34,102 nucleotides of DNA from Stenotrophomonas maltophilia (GTDB taxonomy: Bacteria; Pseudomonadota; Gammaproteobacteria; Xanthomonadales; Xanthomonadaceae). Within the stretch, counting starts at the first letter, position 1. Each line of letters starts with the position of its first letter. Where the stretch lies: contig NZ_RXLZ01000052.1 in assembly GCF_003970865.1 (NCBI RefSeq), forward strand, positions 1 through 34,102, written 5' to 3'. The translations under genes and the position numbers were made by a program. Shown one piece after another: positions 18,172 to 25,824 of the stretch. Below the pieces are notes generated by a model. The model was not told the DNA's origin. It did not search any database and saw only the letters and a list, made by a program, of their open reading frames with translations.

Positions 18172-19297
18172 GGCCGCTCCTCCGCGACTGGGCCAGCTCG
18201 GACAGCAGGGCATCGAACTCGGCAACCACCTGCTGTGGATGCAGGCGCTTCATCGCACGTGCGGCGCTGCTGCCGAATTCGCGGCGCCGTGCATCATCGG
18301 CGGCCAGCTGCACGGCTGCCTCGATGAACTGTTCATCGTTTTCCACGGCCGCGCCGTTCTCGCCATCACGCAGGTATTCGCGGGCCGCACCGTAGTCGAA
18401 AGCGACAGTGGCCAGGCCGCTGGCCATGCTTTCCAGGGTCACGTTGCCGAAGGTCTCGCTGCGGCTGGGGAACAGGAACAGGTCACCGCTGGCGAAATGC
18501 CGCGCCAGGGCCTCGCCGCGCTGGATGCCGCAGAAGATGAAATCCGGGTTTTCATGTGCCAGTTTTTCGCGAGCCGGACCATCACCCACCCAGACGAAGC
18601 GGGCTTTGGGCCGGATCTGCTGCAGGCGCCGGAAGGCCCTCACCGCCAGGCCAAGGTTCTTTTCCGCGGCGATGCGGCCGACATAGATCGCGACCAGGCC
18701 ATTGCCGTCCACGCCCCATTCCTCGCGCAGCGCCGGGTCGCGCCGGCCCGGATCGAACTGCTGGCTGTCGACCGCGCGTGCCAGCAGGCGCACGCGTTCG
18801 AAGCCCTGTTCACCGAGGAACTGCTGCAGCTCGCGGGTGGGCACCAGGGTTGCATCGGCCTGGTTGTGGAACCGGCGCATCCAGCGCATCGCGGCGGCCT
18901 GCAGCCAGGCCACTCCGTAGTCGGGCAGGTACTCGTCGAAGCGGGTATGGAAACCACTGGCGACCGGAATGCCAAGGCGGCGCGCGGTGCGCAGCGCCGA
19001 CCAGCCCAGCGGGCCTTCGGTGGCGATGTAGACCGCATCGGGACGCTGCTGCTGCCAGTGGCGGTTGAGCCGGATTGGTGCAGGCAGGCCGAAGCGCAGG
19101 CCGGGGTAGCGCGGCAGTGCGGCACCCGGAACCAGCAGCGTGCCCGGTGCCGAGTCCAGCGCTTCGCTGGCCTGGCGTGGCCGGATCAGGTCGATGTCAT
19201 GGCCGGAATTTCGCAGTCCCTGCTCCAGGCCCTGCACGGTGAGGGCAACGCCGTTCACTTCCGGCGGGTAGGTCTCGGTGACGATGGCATAGCGCAT
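18152..19297 (-). CDS. GT4-type glycosyltransferase
   Basis: This is a 381-residue GT-B fold transferase. The N-terminal acceptor lobe starts MRYAIVTETYPPEVNGVALT, with the usual glycine-rich loop. The C-terminal donor lobe contains VAIYVGRIAAEKNLGL and the E-X7-E element SETFGNVTLESMASGL, typical of retaining GT4 enzymes using nucleotide-sugars. The similar pattern in mannosyl- and glucosyltransferases acting on lipids, together with the overlapping PAP2 gene, suggests a glycolipid or lipid-linked product. The ATG at 19297 follows a cggagg site; the upstream in-frame ATG at 19321 lacks one. Confidence 0.88.
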   Translation of the reverse strand: MRYAIVTETYPPEVNGVALTVQGLEQGLRNSGHDIDLIRPRQASEALDSAPGTLLVPGAALPRYPGLRFGLPAPIRLNRHWQQQRPDAVYIATEGPLGWSALRTARRLGIPVASGFHTRFDEYLPDYGVAWLQAAAMRWMRRFHNQADATLVPTRELQQFLGEQGFERVRLLARAVDSQQFDPGRRDPALREEWGVDGNGLVAIYVGRIAAEKNLGLAVRAFRRLQQIRPKARFVWVGDGPAREKLAHENPDFIFCGIQRGEALARHFASGDLFLFPSRSETFGNVTLESMASGLATVAFDYGAAREYLRDGENGAAVENDEQFIEAAVQLAADDARRREFGSSAARAMKRLHPQQVVAEFDALLSELAQSRRSGHAHHAA

Positions 19298-19393
19298 GGC
19301 GGGCCTCCGGGTTTCCGGCATGCTCGGGCCTGGCGATGTAGCCGATATGACCGCTTTGCGACCACGGGATGACGGTGGTCAGGTTCCCGTGGA

Positions 19394-19417
19394 GCCACGG
19401 CCCCGAAGGGCCGTGGC
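19394..19417. other. Stem-loop with CGAA loop
   Basis: gccacggccc and gggccgtggc pair perfectly around CGAA. No T run follows on either strand, so it is not a standard terminator. It lies on the 3' side of the outer-membrane-protein-like remnant. Confidence 0.6.
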
Positions 19418-19441
19418 GGTGGTGCAGGCGCGCGCGGTGGA

Positions 19442-19519
19442 TCAGAAGCGCTGCTGGTATTTCATGTAGATGAAACGACCGATGTCGAAGCCACCGTAGT
19501 AGGAGAATAACGAGTTCAG
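19442..19519 (-). pseudogene. Remnant of an outer-membrane-protein-like C-terminus
   Basis: The minus strand reads 25 codons and a TGA stop with host-like codon use: the peptide contains LFSYYGGFDIGRF and ends MKYQQRF. A terminal Phe after alternating aromatic residues is typical of the last beta-strand of outer-membrane barrels. Upstream the frame runs straight into the end of ppx, with no start codon or Shine-Dalgarno, so only a 3' scrap appears to be left. Family not identified; it could also be chance. Confidence 0.45.
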
Positions 19520-19521
19520 CC

Positions 19522-21048
19522 TCAGGCCACGAACGGCCGGAACTGGATGCCCAGCCCGGCGATGCCGTCGGTCTCGCCGATCAGATCGGCGCGCAGCAGT
19601 GGCCGGGCATCGATGAAGGCCTGCGGCACGATCAACGACAGGCGGTTGTCGTCGGCGGTCAGTTCCAACGCCGGCAGCGGATCGTCCTCATGGGCACGAT
19701 TGAGCAGCACCGCCAGGCGCAGCAGGGCGGCCAGCCGGCGAGCGGTCAGCAGCAGGCGCTCGGGCAGGGCGTCGAAGGCGGTCTTGGTCACGCTGCGACG
19801 ATGGCTGCGCACCAGCGCGGCCAGCATCTGCTGTTCCTGCCGCGAGAAGCCGGCGATATCCGAGTGTTCCAGCACGTAGCTGCCATGCACGTGGTAGCCG
19901 CTGTGCGCGATCATCAGGCCCAGCTCGTGCAGGCGCGCGGCCCAGCCGAGCATGCGCGCGTCGTCGGCATCGAGCCGCCAGCGTTCCTGCACCTGTTCCA
20001 GCAGTGACAGCGCGGTGTCCTGCACACGGTCGGCCTGCACGGTATCGATGCCGTAGCGCTGGCTGAGCGCGGACACCGATTCATCGCGCAGGTCGTTCTC
20101 GCCAGCGCGGCCGACGATGTCGTAAAGGATGCCTTCGCGCATCGCGGCCTTGCTGACCAGCAGCTTCTGCAGGCCCAGCGCCTGGAAGGCGGCCTCCAGC
20201 ACCAGGATGCCGCCGGCGATGATCGGGCGGCGGTCGCTGGACAGTCCGGGCAGCTGGATGTCGTCGATCTTCTTGGCCTTCAGCAGTTCATCGCGCAGCT
20301 GCGGCAGGGCCTCGGCGGTGATCGCGCCCTTGCTCAGCTTCATCGTCGCGCAGATCTCGCTGATCGCCTTGTGCGTGCCCGAAGAACCCAGCGCCTCCTG
20401 CCAGCCCAGCGCGCGGTACTTGCTGGCGAAGGGCTGGAATTCGCGACCGATCTCGGCCAGCGCGTCCTTCCAGCGCTTCTTGCTCAGCTTGCCGCCGGGG
20501 AAGAAGCGCCGGGTGCTGGCAATGCAGCCGGCCTGCAGGCTTTCGCGCTCCAGGGTCTGCATGCCCATGCCGATGATGAATTCGGTGGAGCCGCCGCCGA
20601 TGTCGATGACCAGCCGGCGCTGGCCGGGCTTGGGCGGTTGCGCGTGGGCCACGCCCAGGTAGATCAGGCGCGCTTCTTCGCGGCCGCTGACCACTTCGAT
20701 GGCATGCCCGAGCGCGGTTTCGGCGGGAACCAGGAACGACTGCGGTGAACGCAGCTGGCGCACGGTGTTGGTGGCCAGTGCGCGCACCCGGTGCGGCGGT
20801 ACGTTGCGGATGCGCTGGCCGAAGCGGGCCAGACATTCCAGCGCGCGCTGCCGGGCGGCGGATGAGAGCCCACCTTTGCCATCCAGGCCGTCGGCCATGC
20901 GCACGGTCTCGCGCAGGCGGTCGATCACCCGCAGCTGGCCGAGCGTGTAGCGCGCGATGACCATATGGAAACTATTGGAGCCAAGGTCGATGGCGGCCAG
21001 CAGGTCGCCATCCTGCAATGCGGGCGGAGTCGTGGTGGTGTGCGGCAT
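19522..21048 (-). CDS. ppx: Exopolyphosphatase
   Basis: Ppx removes terminal phosphates from polyphosphate, and Ppx/GppA proteins can also act on pppGpp. It has 508 residues (E. coli Ppx 513). The ASKHA-type phosphate-binding motifs are AAIDLGSNSFHMVI near the N-terminus and VIDIGGGSTEFIIG further on; the C-terminal helical HD-like part includes RLHELGLMIAHSGYHVHG. The start is ATG at 21048. It follows ppk on the same strand but 440 bp away, across a block of repeats, so an unbroken operon is doubtful. The ppk/ppx pair sets polyphosphate levels. Confidence 0.94.
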   Translation of the reverse strand: MPHTTTTPPALQDGDLLAAIDLGSNSFHMVIARYTLGQLRVIDRLRETVRMADGLDGKGGLSSAARQRALECLARFGQRIRNVPPHRVRALATNTVRQLRSPQSFLVPAETALGHAIEVVSGREEARLIYLGVAHAQPPKPGQRRLVIDIGGGSTEFIIGMGMQTLERESLQAGCIASTRRFFPGGKLSKKRWKDALAEIGREFQPFASKYRALGWQEALGSSGTHKAISEICATMKLSKGAITAEALPQLRDELLKAKKIDDIQLPGLSSDRRPIIAGGILVLEAAFQALGLQKLLVSKAAMREGILYDIVGRAGENDLRDESVSALSQRYGIDTVQADRVQDTALSLLEQVQERWRLDADDARMLGWAARLHELGLMIAHSGYHVHGSYVLEHSDIAGFSRQEQQMLAALVRSHRRSVTKTAFDALPERLLLTARRLAALLRLAVLLNRAHEDDPLPALELTADDNRLSLIVPQAFIDARPLLRADLIGETDGIAGLGIQFRPFVA

Positions 21049-21109
21049 GGACGAATGTTAGCCGAAGGGGCGGTGTGCTCGTCACCGCGCGGCCTTCACA
21101 TTTTGGAAG

Positions 21110-21370
21110 AGGGGAGTGCGGCAGGGCTGCGCCCTGCACCTGCCGAATCAACGGCAACGGCAACAGCAACAGCGGGCTATCCGTGGGTTGGCGGGGCGGG
21201 TCCGGTTGCGGGGGACGGCGCAAGTACGTCCCTGTAGCCTCGGTCGCGCTTGCTCGTGTGCGCTGTCCTGCGCACACGGCAAGACCGGGGTTGGGCGTCC
21301 TGCCCAACCCGCCCGAGGCATGCCTCGGGCCCATGGCGCTCACGCCCCCGCAACCGGACCCACCCCGCCT
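21110..21370. repeat. Composite multi-hairpin intergenic element
   Basis: Outer arms 21190-21214 and 21345-21369 pair over 25 bp with one mismatch (core gggtccggttgcggggg). Between them lie three more hairpins: gtgtgcgc/gcgcacac (21256-21277), ggttgggc/gcccaacc (21289-21309) and the 20-nt perfect palindrome at 21311-21330 (gcccgaggcatgcctcgggc). Outside the arms are a small gcagggc/gccctgc hairpin and a run of near-hexamer repeats (ggcaac/agcaac, 21155-21176). There is no ORF with coding character. It fills most of the ppx-ppk gap and may be a dispersed family. Confidence 0.75.
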
Positions 21371-21394
21371 TCGACAGATTTCTCCGATCTGATG

Positions 21395-21482
21395 GTGGGT
21401 GCCGACCGTTGGTCGGCACTGATCCTATCCCGACCAAAATCGGTGCCTACTGCTCTTGGTAGGTGTCGACCTTGGTCGACAC
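21395..21482. repeat. Cluster of three SMAG-type elements
   Basis: Copy one is gtgccgacc-gtt-ggtcggcac (21399-21419) with GTGG instead of GTAG. Copy two is a degenerate minus-strand element ending CTAC at 21447-21450. Copy three is GTAG (21459-21462) with stem gtgtcgac-N4-gtcgacac (21463-21482), which ends 6 bp before the ppk stop codon. Confidence 0.7.
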
Positions 21483-21488
21483 ACCGGG

Positions 21489-23576
21489 TTACAGCCCCTG
21501 CATCAATGCCATCTGCGCAGAATGTGGGGCTTCGTCGTGCGCCGGGGCACGCTTGTGGTAGATGCCGTCGGCGTCCAGTTCCCAGGCGTTGAGGTTGTCG
21601 TCCAGGTAGTTCTGCAGGACCTCGCGATAGACCCGCTTGGCCAGTTCCGGATCGAGGATCGGGAAGCAGGTCTCGACCCGGCGCAGCAGGTTGCGCTCCA
21701 GCCAGTCGGCGCTGGCGCAGTACATCTCCGGTGCGCCGTCGTTGCCGAACCAGTAGACGCGGCTGTGCTCCAGGAAGCGGCCGACGATCGAGCGCACGCG
21801 GATGTTGTCCGAGATGCCCGGCACGCCCGGGCGCAGGGTGCAGGCGCCACGGATGATCAGGTCGATCTGCACGCCGGCCTGCGAGGCGGCGTACAGCGCG
21901 CGCACCACCTGCGGTTCGTTCAGTGCGTTCATCTTGGCGATGATCCGCGCCGGGCGGCCGGCGGCGGCGATGCGCGTTTCGCGCTCGATGCGGCCGAGGA
22001 TGCCGGTGTGCAGGGTGAATGGGGATTGCAGCAGTCGCTTGAGCTTCATCTTCGAGGCCAGCCCGGACAGCTGCTGGAACAGCAGGTGCACGTCGTTGCC
22101 GATGTCCGCATCGGCGGTGATCAGGCTGATGTCGGTGTACGCGCGGGCGGTACCGCTGTGGTAGTTGCCGGTGCCCAGGTGCACGTAGCGGCGCAGCTTG
22201 CGGCCCTCGCGGCGCACGATCAGCAGCATCTTGGCGTGGGTCTTGTAGCCCACCACGCCGTACACCACCTGCACGCCGGCTTCCTGCAGGCGATCGGCCA
22301 GGCCCAGGTTGGCTTCTTCGTCGAAGCGTGCGCGCAGCTCGACCACCACGGTCACGTCCTTGCCGTTGCGCGCGGCCTGGATCAGCGCATCGACAATCAG
22401 CGAATCCTTGCCGGTGCGGTACAGGGTCTGCTTGATCGCCAGCACGTTGGGGTCGATCGCTGCCTGCCGGATCAGCTCCAGCACGGCGGTGAAGGCATCG
22501 AACGGGTGGTGCAGCAGCAGGTCCTGGCGCGCAGTCGTCTCGAAGATGCCGTCGCTGTCGCGCAGCGTGCGCGGTGTCATCGGCGGGTACTTCAGGTCCG
22601 GCTGCGCGATCAGGTCGTACAGCTGGATGATGCGATTGAGGTTGACCGGGCCGTCGATGCGGTACACCGCGTTCTCGGTCAGGCCGAAGTTCTGCAGCAG
22701 GGTGCGCACGATGTCGCGCGGCATGTCCTGCGCGATTTCCAGGCGCACCGCCGGCCGGTAGCCGCGGTCGACCAGTTCGTCGCGCAGTGCCAGCGCCAGG
22801 TTCTCCACTTCTTCCTCGTCGACCACCAACTCGGAGTTGCGGGTAACGCGGAACTGGTAGGCCCCCTGGACTTCCATGCCGGGGAACAGCTCATCGACGA
22901 AGGTGGACAGCACCGATGACAGGAACACGAAGTTCTGTGATCCGCCGAGCTTCTCCGGCAGCTGGATGATGCGCGGCAACGAGCGCGGCGCGCGCACGAT
23001 GGCCAGGTGGCCGGCGCGGCCAAAGGCGTCGGTGCCCTTCAGCACCACCACGATGTTCAGCGACTTGTTGAGGATCTTCGGGAACGGATGCACCGGGTCC
23101 AGGCCCAGCGGCGACAGCACCGGCATGATCTCGTTGCGGAAGTACGCGCGCAGCCAGCGCTTCTGGCGGTCGGTCCAGGAATGGCGGCCGAGCACGCCGA
23201 TGCCGGCCTCCATCAGCGCCGGGCGCAGCGTTTCGTTCCAGCAGCGGTACTGCTGGTCCACCAGTTCGGCGGCGCGGTCATGGATGGCGGTGAGGATGGC
23301 CTGCGGGCTCATCCCGTCCGGTGCCGGCGGCAGGCCGAACTCCTGCGCGTGGCGTACGGCGGCGGCGCGGATTTCGAAGAACTCGTCGAGGTTGGTGCAG
23401 GAGATGCACATGAAGCGCAGGCGCTCAAGCAGCGGCACCTGCGGGTCCATCGCCTGGGCCAGCACGCGGAAGTTGAAATCCAGCTGCGACAGTTCGCGGT
23501 TGATGTACAGCGCCGGGTCACGCAACGGATCGTTGTCCGGGCTCACGGGGAGGGGGAGGGATCCGAGGCTGCTCAT
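21489..23576 (-). CDS. ppk: Polyphosphate kinase 1
   Basis: Ppk1 reversibly builds inorganic polyphosphate from ATP, at the inner membrane. It has 695 residues (E. coli 688). The N-terminal domain starts ALYINRELSQLDFNFRVLAQ. The autophosphorylated His is most likely His447 in VGYKTHAKMLLI, within the first phospholipase-D-like half; VHLGTGNYHSGTARAYTD and the late FEHSR-like segment follow. It starts 4 bp after the phoR stop, so phoB-phoR-ppk is read as one unit, linking phosphate sensing directly to polyphosphate storage. Expression is therefore expected to follow PhoB. Confidence 0.97.
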   Translation of the reverse strand: MSSLGSLPLPVSPDNDPLRDPALYINRELSQLDFNFRVLAQAMDPQVPLLERLRFMCISCTNLDEFFEIRAAAVRHAQEFGLPPAPDGMSPQAILTAIHDRAAELVDQQYRCWNETLRPALMEAGIGVLGRHSWTDRQKRWLRAYFRNEIMPVLSPLGLDPVHPFPKILNKSLNIVVVLKGTDAFGRAGHLAIVRAPRSLPRIIQLPEKLGGSQNFVFLSSVLSTFVDELFPGMEVQGAYQFRVTRNSELVVDEEEVENLALALRDELVDRGYRPAVRLEIAQDMPRDIVRTLLQNFGLTENAVYRIDGPVNLNRIIQLYDLIAQPDLKYPPMTPRTLRDSDGIFETTARQDLLLHHPFDAFTAVLELIRQAAIDPNVLAIKQTLYRTGKDSLIVDALIQAARNGKDVTVVVELRARFDEEANLGLADRLQEAGVQVVYGVVGYKTHAKMLLIVRREGRKLRRYVHLGTGNYHSGTARAYTDISLITADADIGNDVHLLFQQLSGLASKMKLKRLLQSPFTLHTGILGRIERETRIAAAGRPARIIAKMNALNEPQVVRALYAASQAGVQIDLIIRGACTLRPGVPGISDNIRVRSIVGRFLEHSRVYWFGNDGAPEMYCASADWLERNLLRRVETCFPILDPELAKRVYREVLQNYLDDNLNAWELDADGIYHKRAPAHDEAPHSAQMALMQGL

Positions 23577-23580
23577 GGCG

Positions 23581-24912
23581 TCATTCTTCGATGGAAGTCA
23601 GGGGGGCGGACTCGCGCGGGCGCACGTGGTCGGCATCGAAATGGCAGGAAAATACCGAGCCCTTGCCGACCTCGCTTTCAATCTCCAGCCGTGCGTGGTG
23701 CAGGCCGAGGATGTGCTTGACGATGGACAGGCCCAGGCCGGTACCGCCGCTTTCGCGGGAGCGGCTGCTGGAGACACGGTAGAAGCGTTCGGTCAGGCGC
23801 GGCAGGTGGGAGGCCGGGATGCCGTAGCCGGAATCGCGCACCGCCAGCACCGCGCCGTCGCCTTCGCGGCGGAACTCCACGGCGATGCGGCCGCCGGCCG
23901 GCGTATAGCGCACCGCATTGGTGACCAGGTTGGAGAAGGCGCTGTGCAGTTCCTTGGTCGAGCCCTGCAGGTCAACGCCAGCCAGGTCATCGATGCTGAT
24001 CTGGTGGCGGCCCTGGCTGTGGGCTTCGGCTTCGCGGCGCAGGGTGGCCAGCATCGGCTGCATGGCCACGGTCTCTTCCTCGCTGTGTTCCTGCGATTCG
24101 AGGCGCGACAGCGTCAGCAGGTCTTCCACCAGCTGGGCCATGCGCTGGCTCTGCTTGCGCATTTCTTCCAGCATCGGTCCGGTTCCCGGGAAATCCTCCG
24201 GGTCCATCATGTCCAGGTAGCCGTGGACCACAGTGAGTGGCGTGCGCAGTTCGTGTGAAACGTTGGCGACGAAGTCGCGGCGCACCTGTTCCAGACGCAA
24301 CAGCTTGCTGACGTCGCGGGCGATCAGCAGCCAGTAGTCCGACGAATAGGGAATCAGGCGCAGGTTCAGGCGGATCGCCGGATCGACCGGCGAGGGCACG
24401 TCCAGGATCGGCTCGGCATTGCGACCCCCGGCCAGCCAGTGGGCCAGTGGCATCGGCTGCAGGCGTTCGACCAGGGCCTCACCCAGGTCGCCGGGATGAT
24501 GCAGGCCGAGCAGGGCGGTGGCCGCTTCGTTGAACCACTGCACGCGCTGGCTGTTGCGGTCCAGCACCACCACCGCATCGGGCAGCGCGGCGGCGGCGGC
24601 GCGGTAGCTGCGCAGCATGTCCAGCAGGCGGCGCTTGCGCACGCGCATTTCCACCTGGTTGCGGTACAGCAGGCGGTCCAGCTCGTTCCAGACGCCGGTG
24701 CCTTCTTCGGCGGTGTCCCAGCGCTGGCGCGCGGTCAGCCGCCGCAGCACGCTGCGCAGGCGCCAGTAATGCCAGGCCAGGGTAGCCAGTGCGCCCAGTG
24801 CGATGCACAACCACAGATGGCCCGTGAACCACCCCACCAGTCCGGCGAACAGCAGTACCGCGGCAACGGTGGCCAGGGTCTTCAACCAGGCAGAGCGGAT
24901 GTGGCGCGGCAT
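23581..24912 (-). CDS. phoR: Phosphate regulon sensor histidine kinase
   Basis: PhoR phosphorylates PhoB when phosphate is scarce. It has 443 residues. Two N-terminal membrane helices (about 10-50) without a large periplasmic loop, as in other PhoR proteins, are followed by a PAS-like domain (about 105-205; ALPDAVVVLDRNSQRVQWFN). The H-box FVANVSHELRTPLT has phospho-His220; the N-box is SNLVTNAVRYT; the G-boxes are RDSGYGIP and GGTGLGLSIVKHIL. It lies 106 bp downstream of phoB and 4 bp upstream of ppk. The small periplasmic part fits sensing through Pst/PhoU rather than a ligand. Confidence 0.95.
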   Translation of the reverse strand: MPRHIRSAWLKTLATVAAVLLFAGLVGWFTGHLWLCIALGALATLAWHYWRLRSVLRRLTARQRWDTAEEGTGVWNELDRLLYRNQVEMRVRKRRLLDMLRSYRAAAAALPDAVVVLDRNSQRVQWFNEAATALLGLHHPGDLGEALVERLQPMPLAHWLAGGRNAEPILDVPSPVDPAIRLNLRLIPYSSDYWLLIARDVSKLLRLEQVRRDFVANVSHELRTPLTVVHGYLDMMDPEDFPGTGPMLEEMRKQSQRMAQLVEDLLTLSRLESQEHSEEETVAMQPMLATLRREAEAHSQGRHQISIDDLAGVDLQGSTKELHSAFSNLVTNAVRYTPAGGRIAVEFRREGDGAVLAVRDSGYGIPASHLPRLTERFYRVSSSRSRESGGTGLGLSIVKHILGLHHARLEIESEVGKGSVFSCHFDADHVRPRESAPLTSIEE

Positions 24913-25018
24913 TGCGATCTCGTCGTTGAGGTGCGGCGGTTCACTGGGATGAACCGAGGGTTATAGCAGAGTTGCCGGCGCCGGCACCCGCGGGTGCGTG
25001 GCGTCGGCACGACGAGAC

Positions 25019-25708
25019 TCAGGTAGCAGTGGAGAAGCGGTAGCCGGCGCCGCGCACGGTCTGCACCATGTTCTCGGCGTTGAACGGTTCCAGCGTCTTG
25101 CGCAGGCGGCGGATGTGCACGTCGATGGTGCGCTCCTCCACGTACACGCTGCCGCCCCACACATGGTCCAGCAGCTGGGCGCGGGTATAGACGCGCTCCG
25201 GGTGGGTCATGAAGAAGTGCAGCAGGCGGTACTCGGTGGGGCCGATCGGCACCGGCTGGTCGTTGGCGAACACGCGATGGGCGGCGCCGTCGATGCGGAT
25301 CGGGCCGACGGCCACGCTGCCGTCCTCGTCATCTTCGCGGGCGCGGCGCATCACCGCACGGATGCGGGCCAGCAGTTCGCGCGCCGAGAACGGCTTGACC
25401 ACATAGTCGTCGACACCGGCTTCAAGGCCACCGACGCGGTCATTCTCTTCGCCGCGGGCGGTCAGCATGATGATCGGCACTTCGCGGGTCAGGGTTTCCT
25501 TGCGCCAGCGGCGGGCCAGGTCCAGGCCGCTGGTGCCGGGCAGCATCCAGTCCAGCAGGATCAGGTCGGGGACGCGATCGGCGATGGCGGTCTGGGCCTC
25601 ACGGGCGTCGCCGGCATGGACCGGTTCGTAATCGCCCTTACGCAGGGCGAAGGCGACCATTTCACGGATCGCGGGCTCGTCATCGACGATCAGGATGCGT
25701 TTCTGCAC
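25019..25708 (-). CDS. phoB: Phosphate regulon response regulator
   Basis: PhoB activates phosphate-starvation genes. It is an OmpR-type regulator of 229 residues. The receiver domain has Asp9/Asp10, phospho-acceptor Asp53 (LILLDWMLPG), Thr in IIMLTARGEE and Lys in YVVKPFSARELLARI. The C-terminal winged-helix domain includes RTIDVHIRRLRKTLEP and TVRGAGYRFS. The start is GTG at 25708 with no strong Shine-Dalgarno, but it aligns with the PhoB N-terminus. A Pho-box candidate 53 bp upstream suggests autoregulation. Confidence 0.96.
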   Translation of the reverse strand: MQKRILIVDDEPAIREMVAFALRKGDYEPVHAGDAREAQTAIADRVPDLILLDWMLPGTSGLDLARRWRKETLTREVPIIMLTARGEENDRVGGLEAGVDDYVVKPFSARELLARIRAVMRRAREDDEDGSVAVGPIRIDGAAHRVFANDQPVPIGPTEYRLLHFFMTHPERVYTRAQLLDHVWGGSVYVEERTIDVHIRRLRKTLEPFNAENMVQTVRGAGYRFSTAT

Positions 25709-25760
25709 GAGGACACCGTAGGGCTCGGTTACTGGAGTGGTGCCAGTAGACTACGGTTTG

Positions 25761-25776
25761 ATGACATGTTTGTGAC
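25761..25776 (-). promoter_or_regulatory. Pho-box candidate upstream of phoB
   Basis: On the minus strand the sequence reads gtcacaaacatgtcat: two GTCA cores exactly 11 bp apart with an A+T-rich middle, matching the CTGTCAT-N4-CTGTCAT layout of PhoB sites. The 3' half is nearly consensus (ATGTCAT) and the 5' half is weaker. A -10-like TAGTCT lies 7 bp further on (25748-25753). Confidence 0.6.
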
Positions 25777-25824
25777 TACCTGGCCGGAACCGTCCTGGAT
25801 TGCCATCGGCCGGTCATGCAGCGC

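Noticed and set aside
21155..21176. Short near-repeat of ggcaac/agcaac, considered as a CRISPR or VNTR seed
   Set aside because: The unit is only 6 bp with no spacers. It is a small part of the composite intergenic element.
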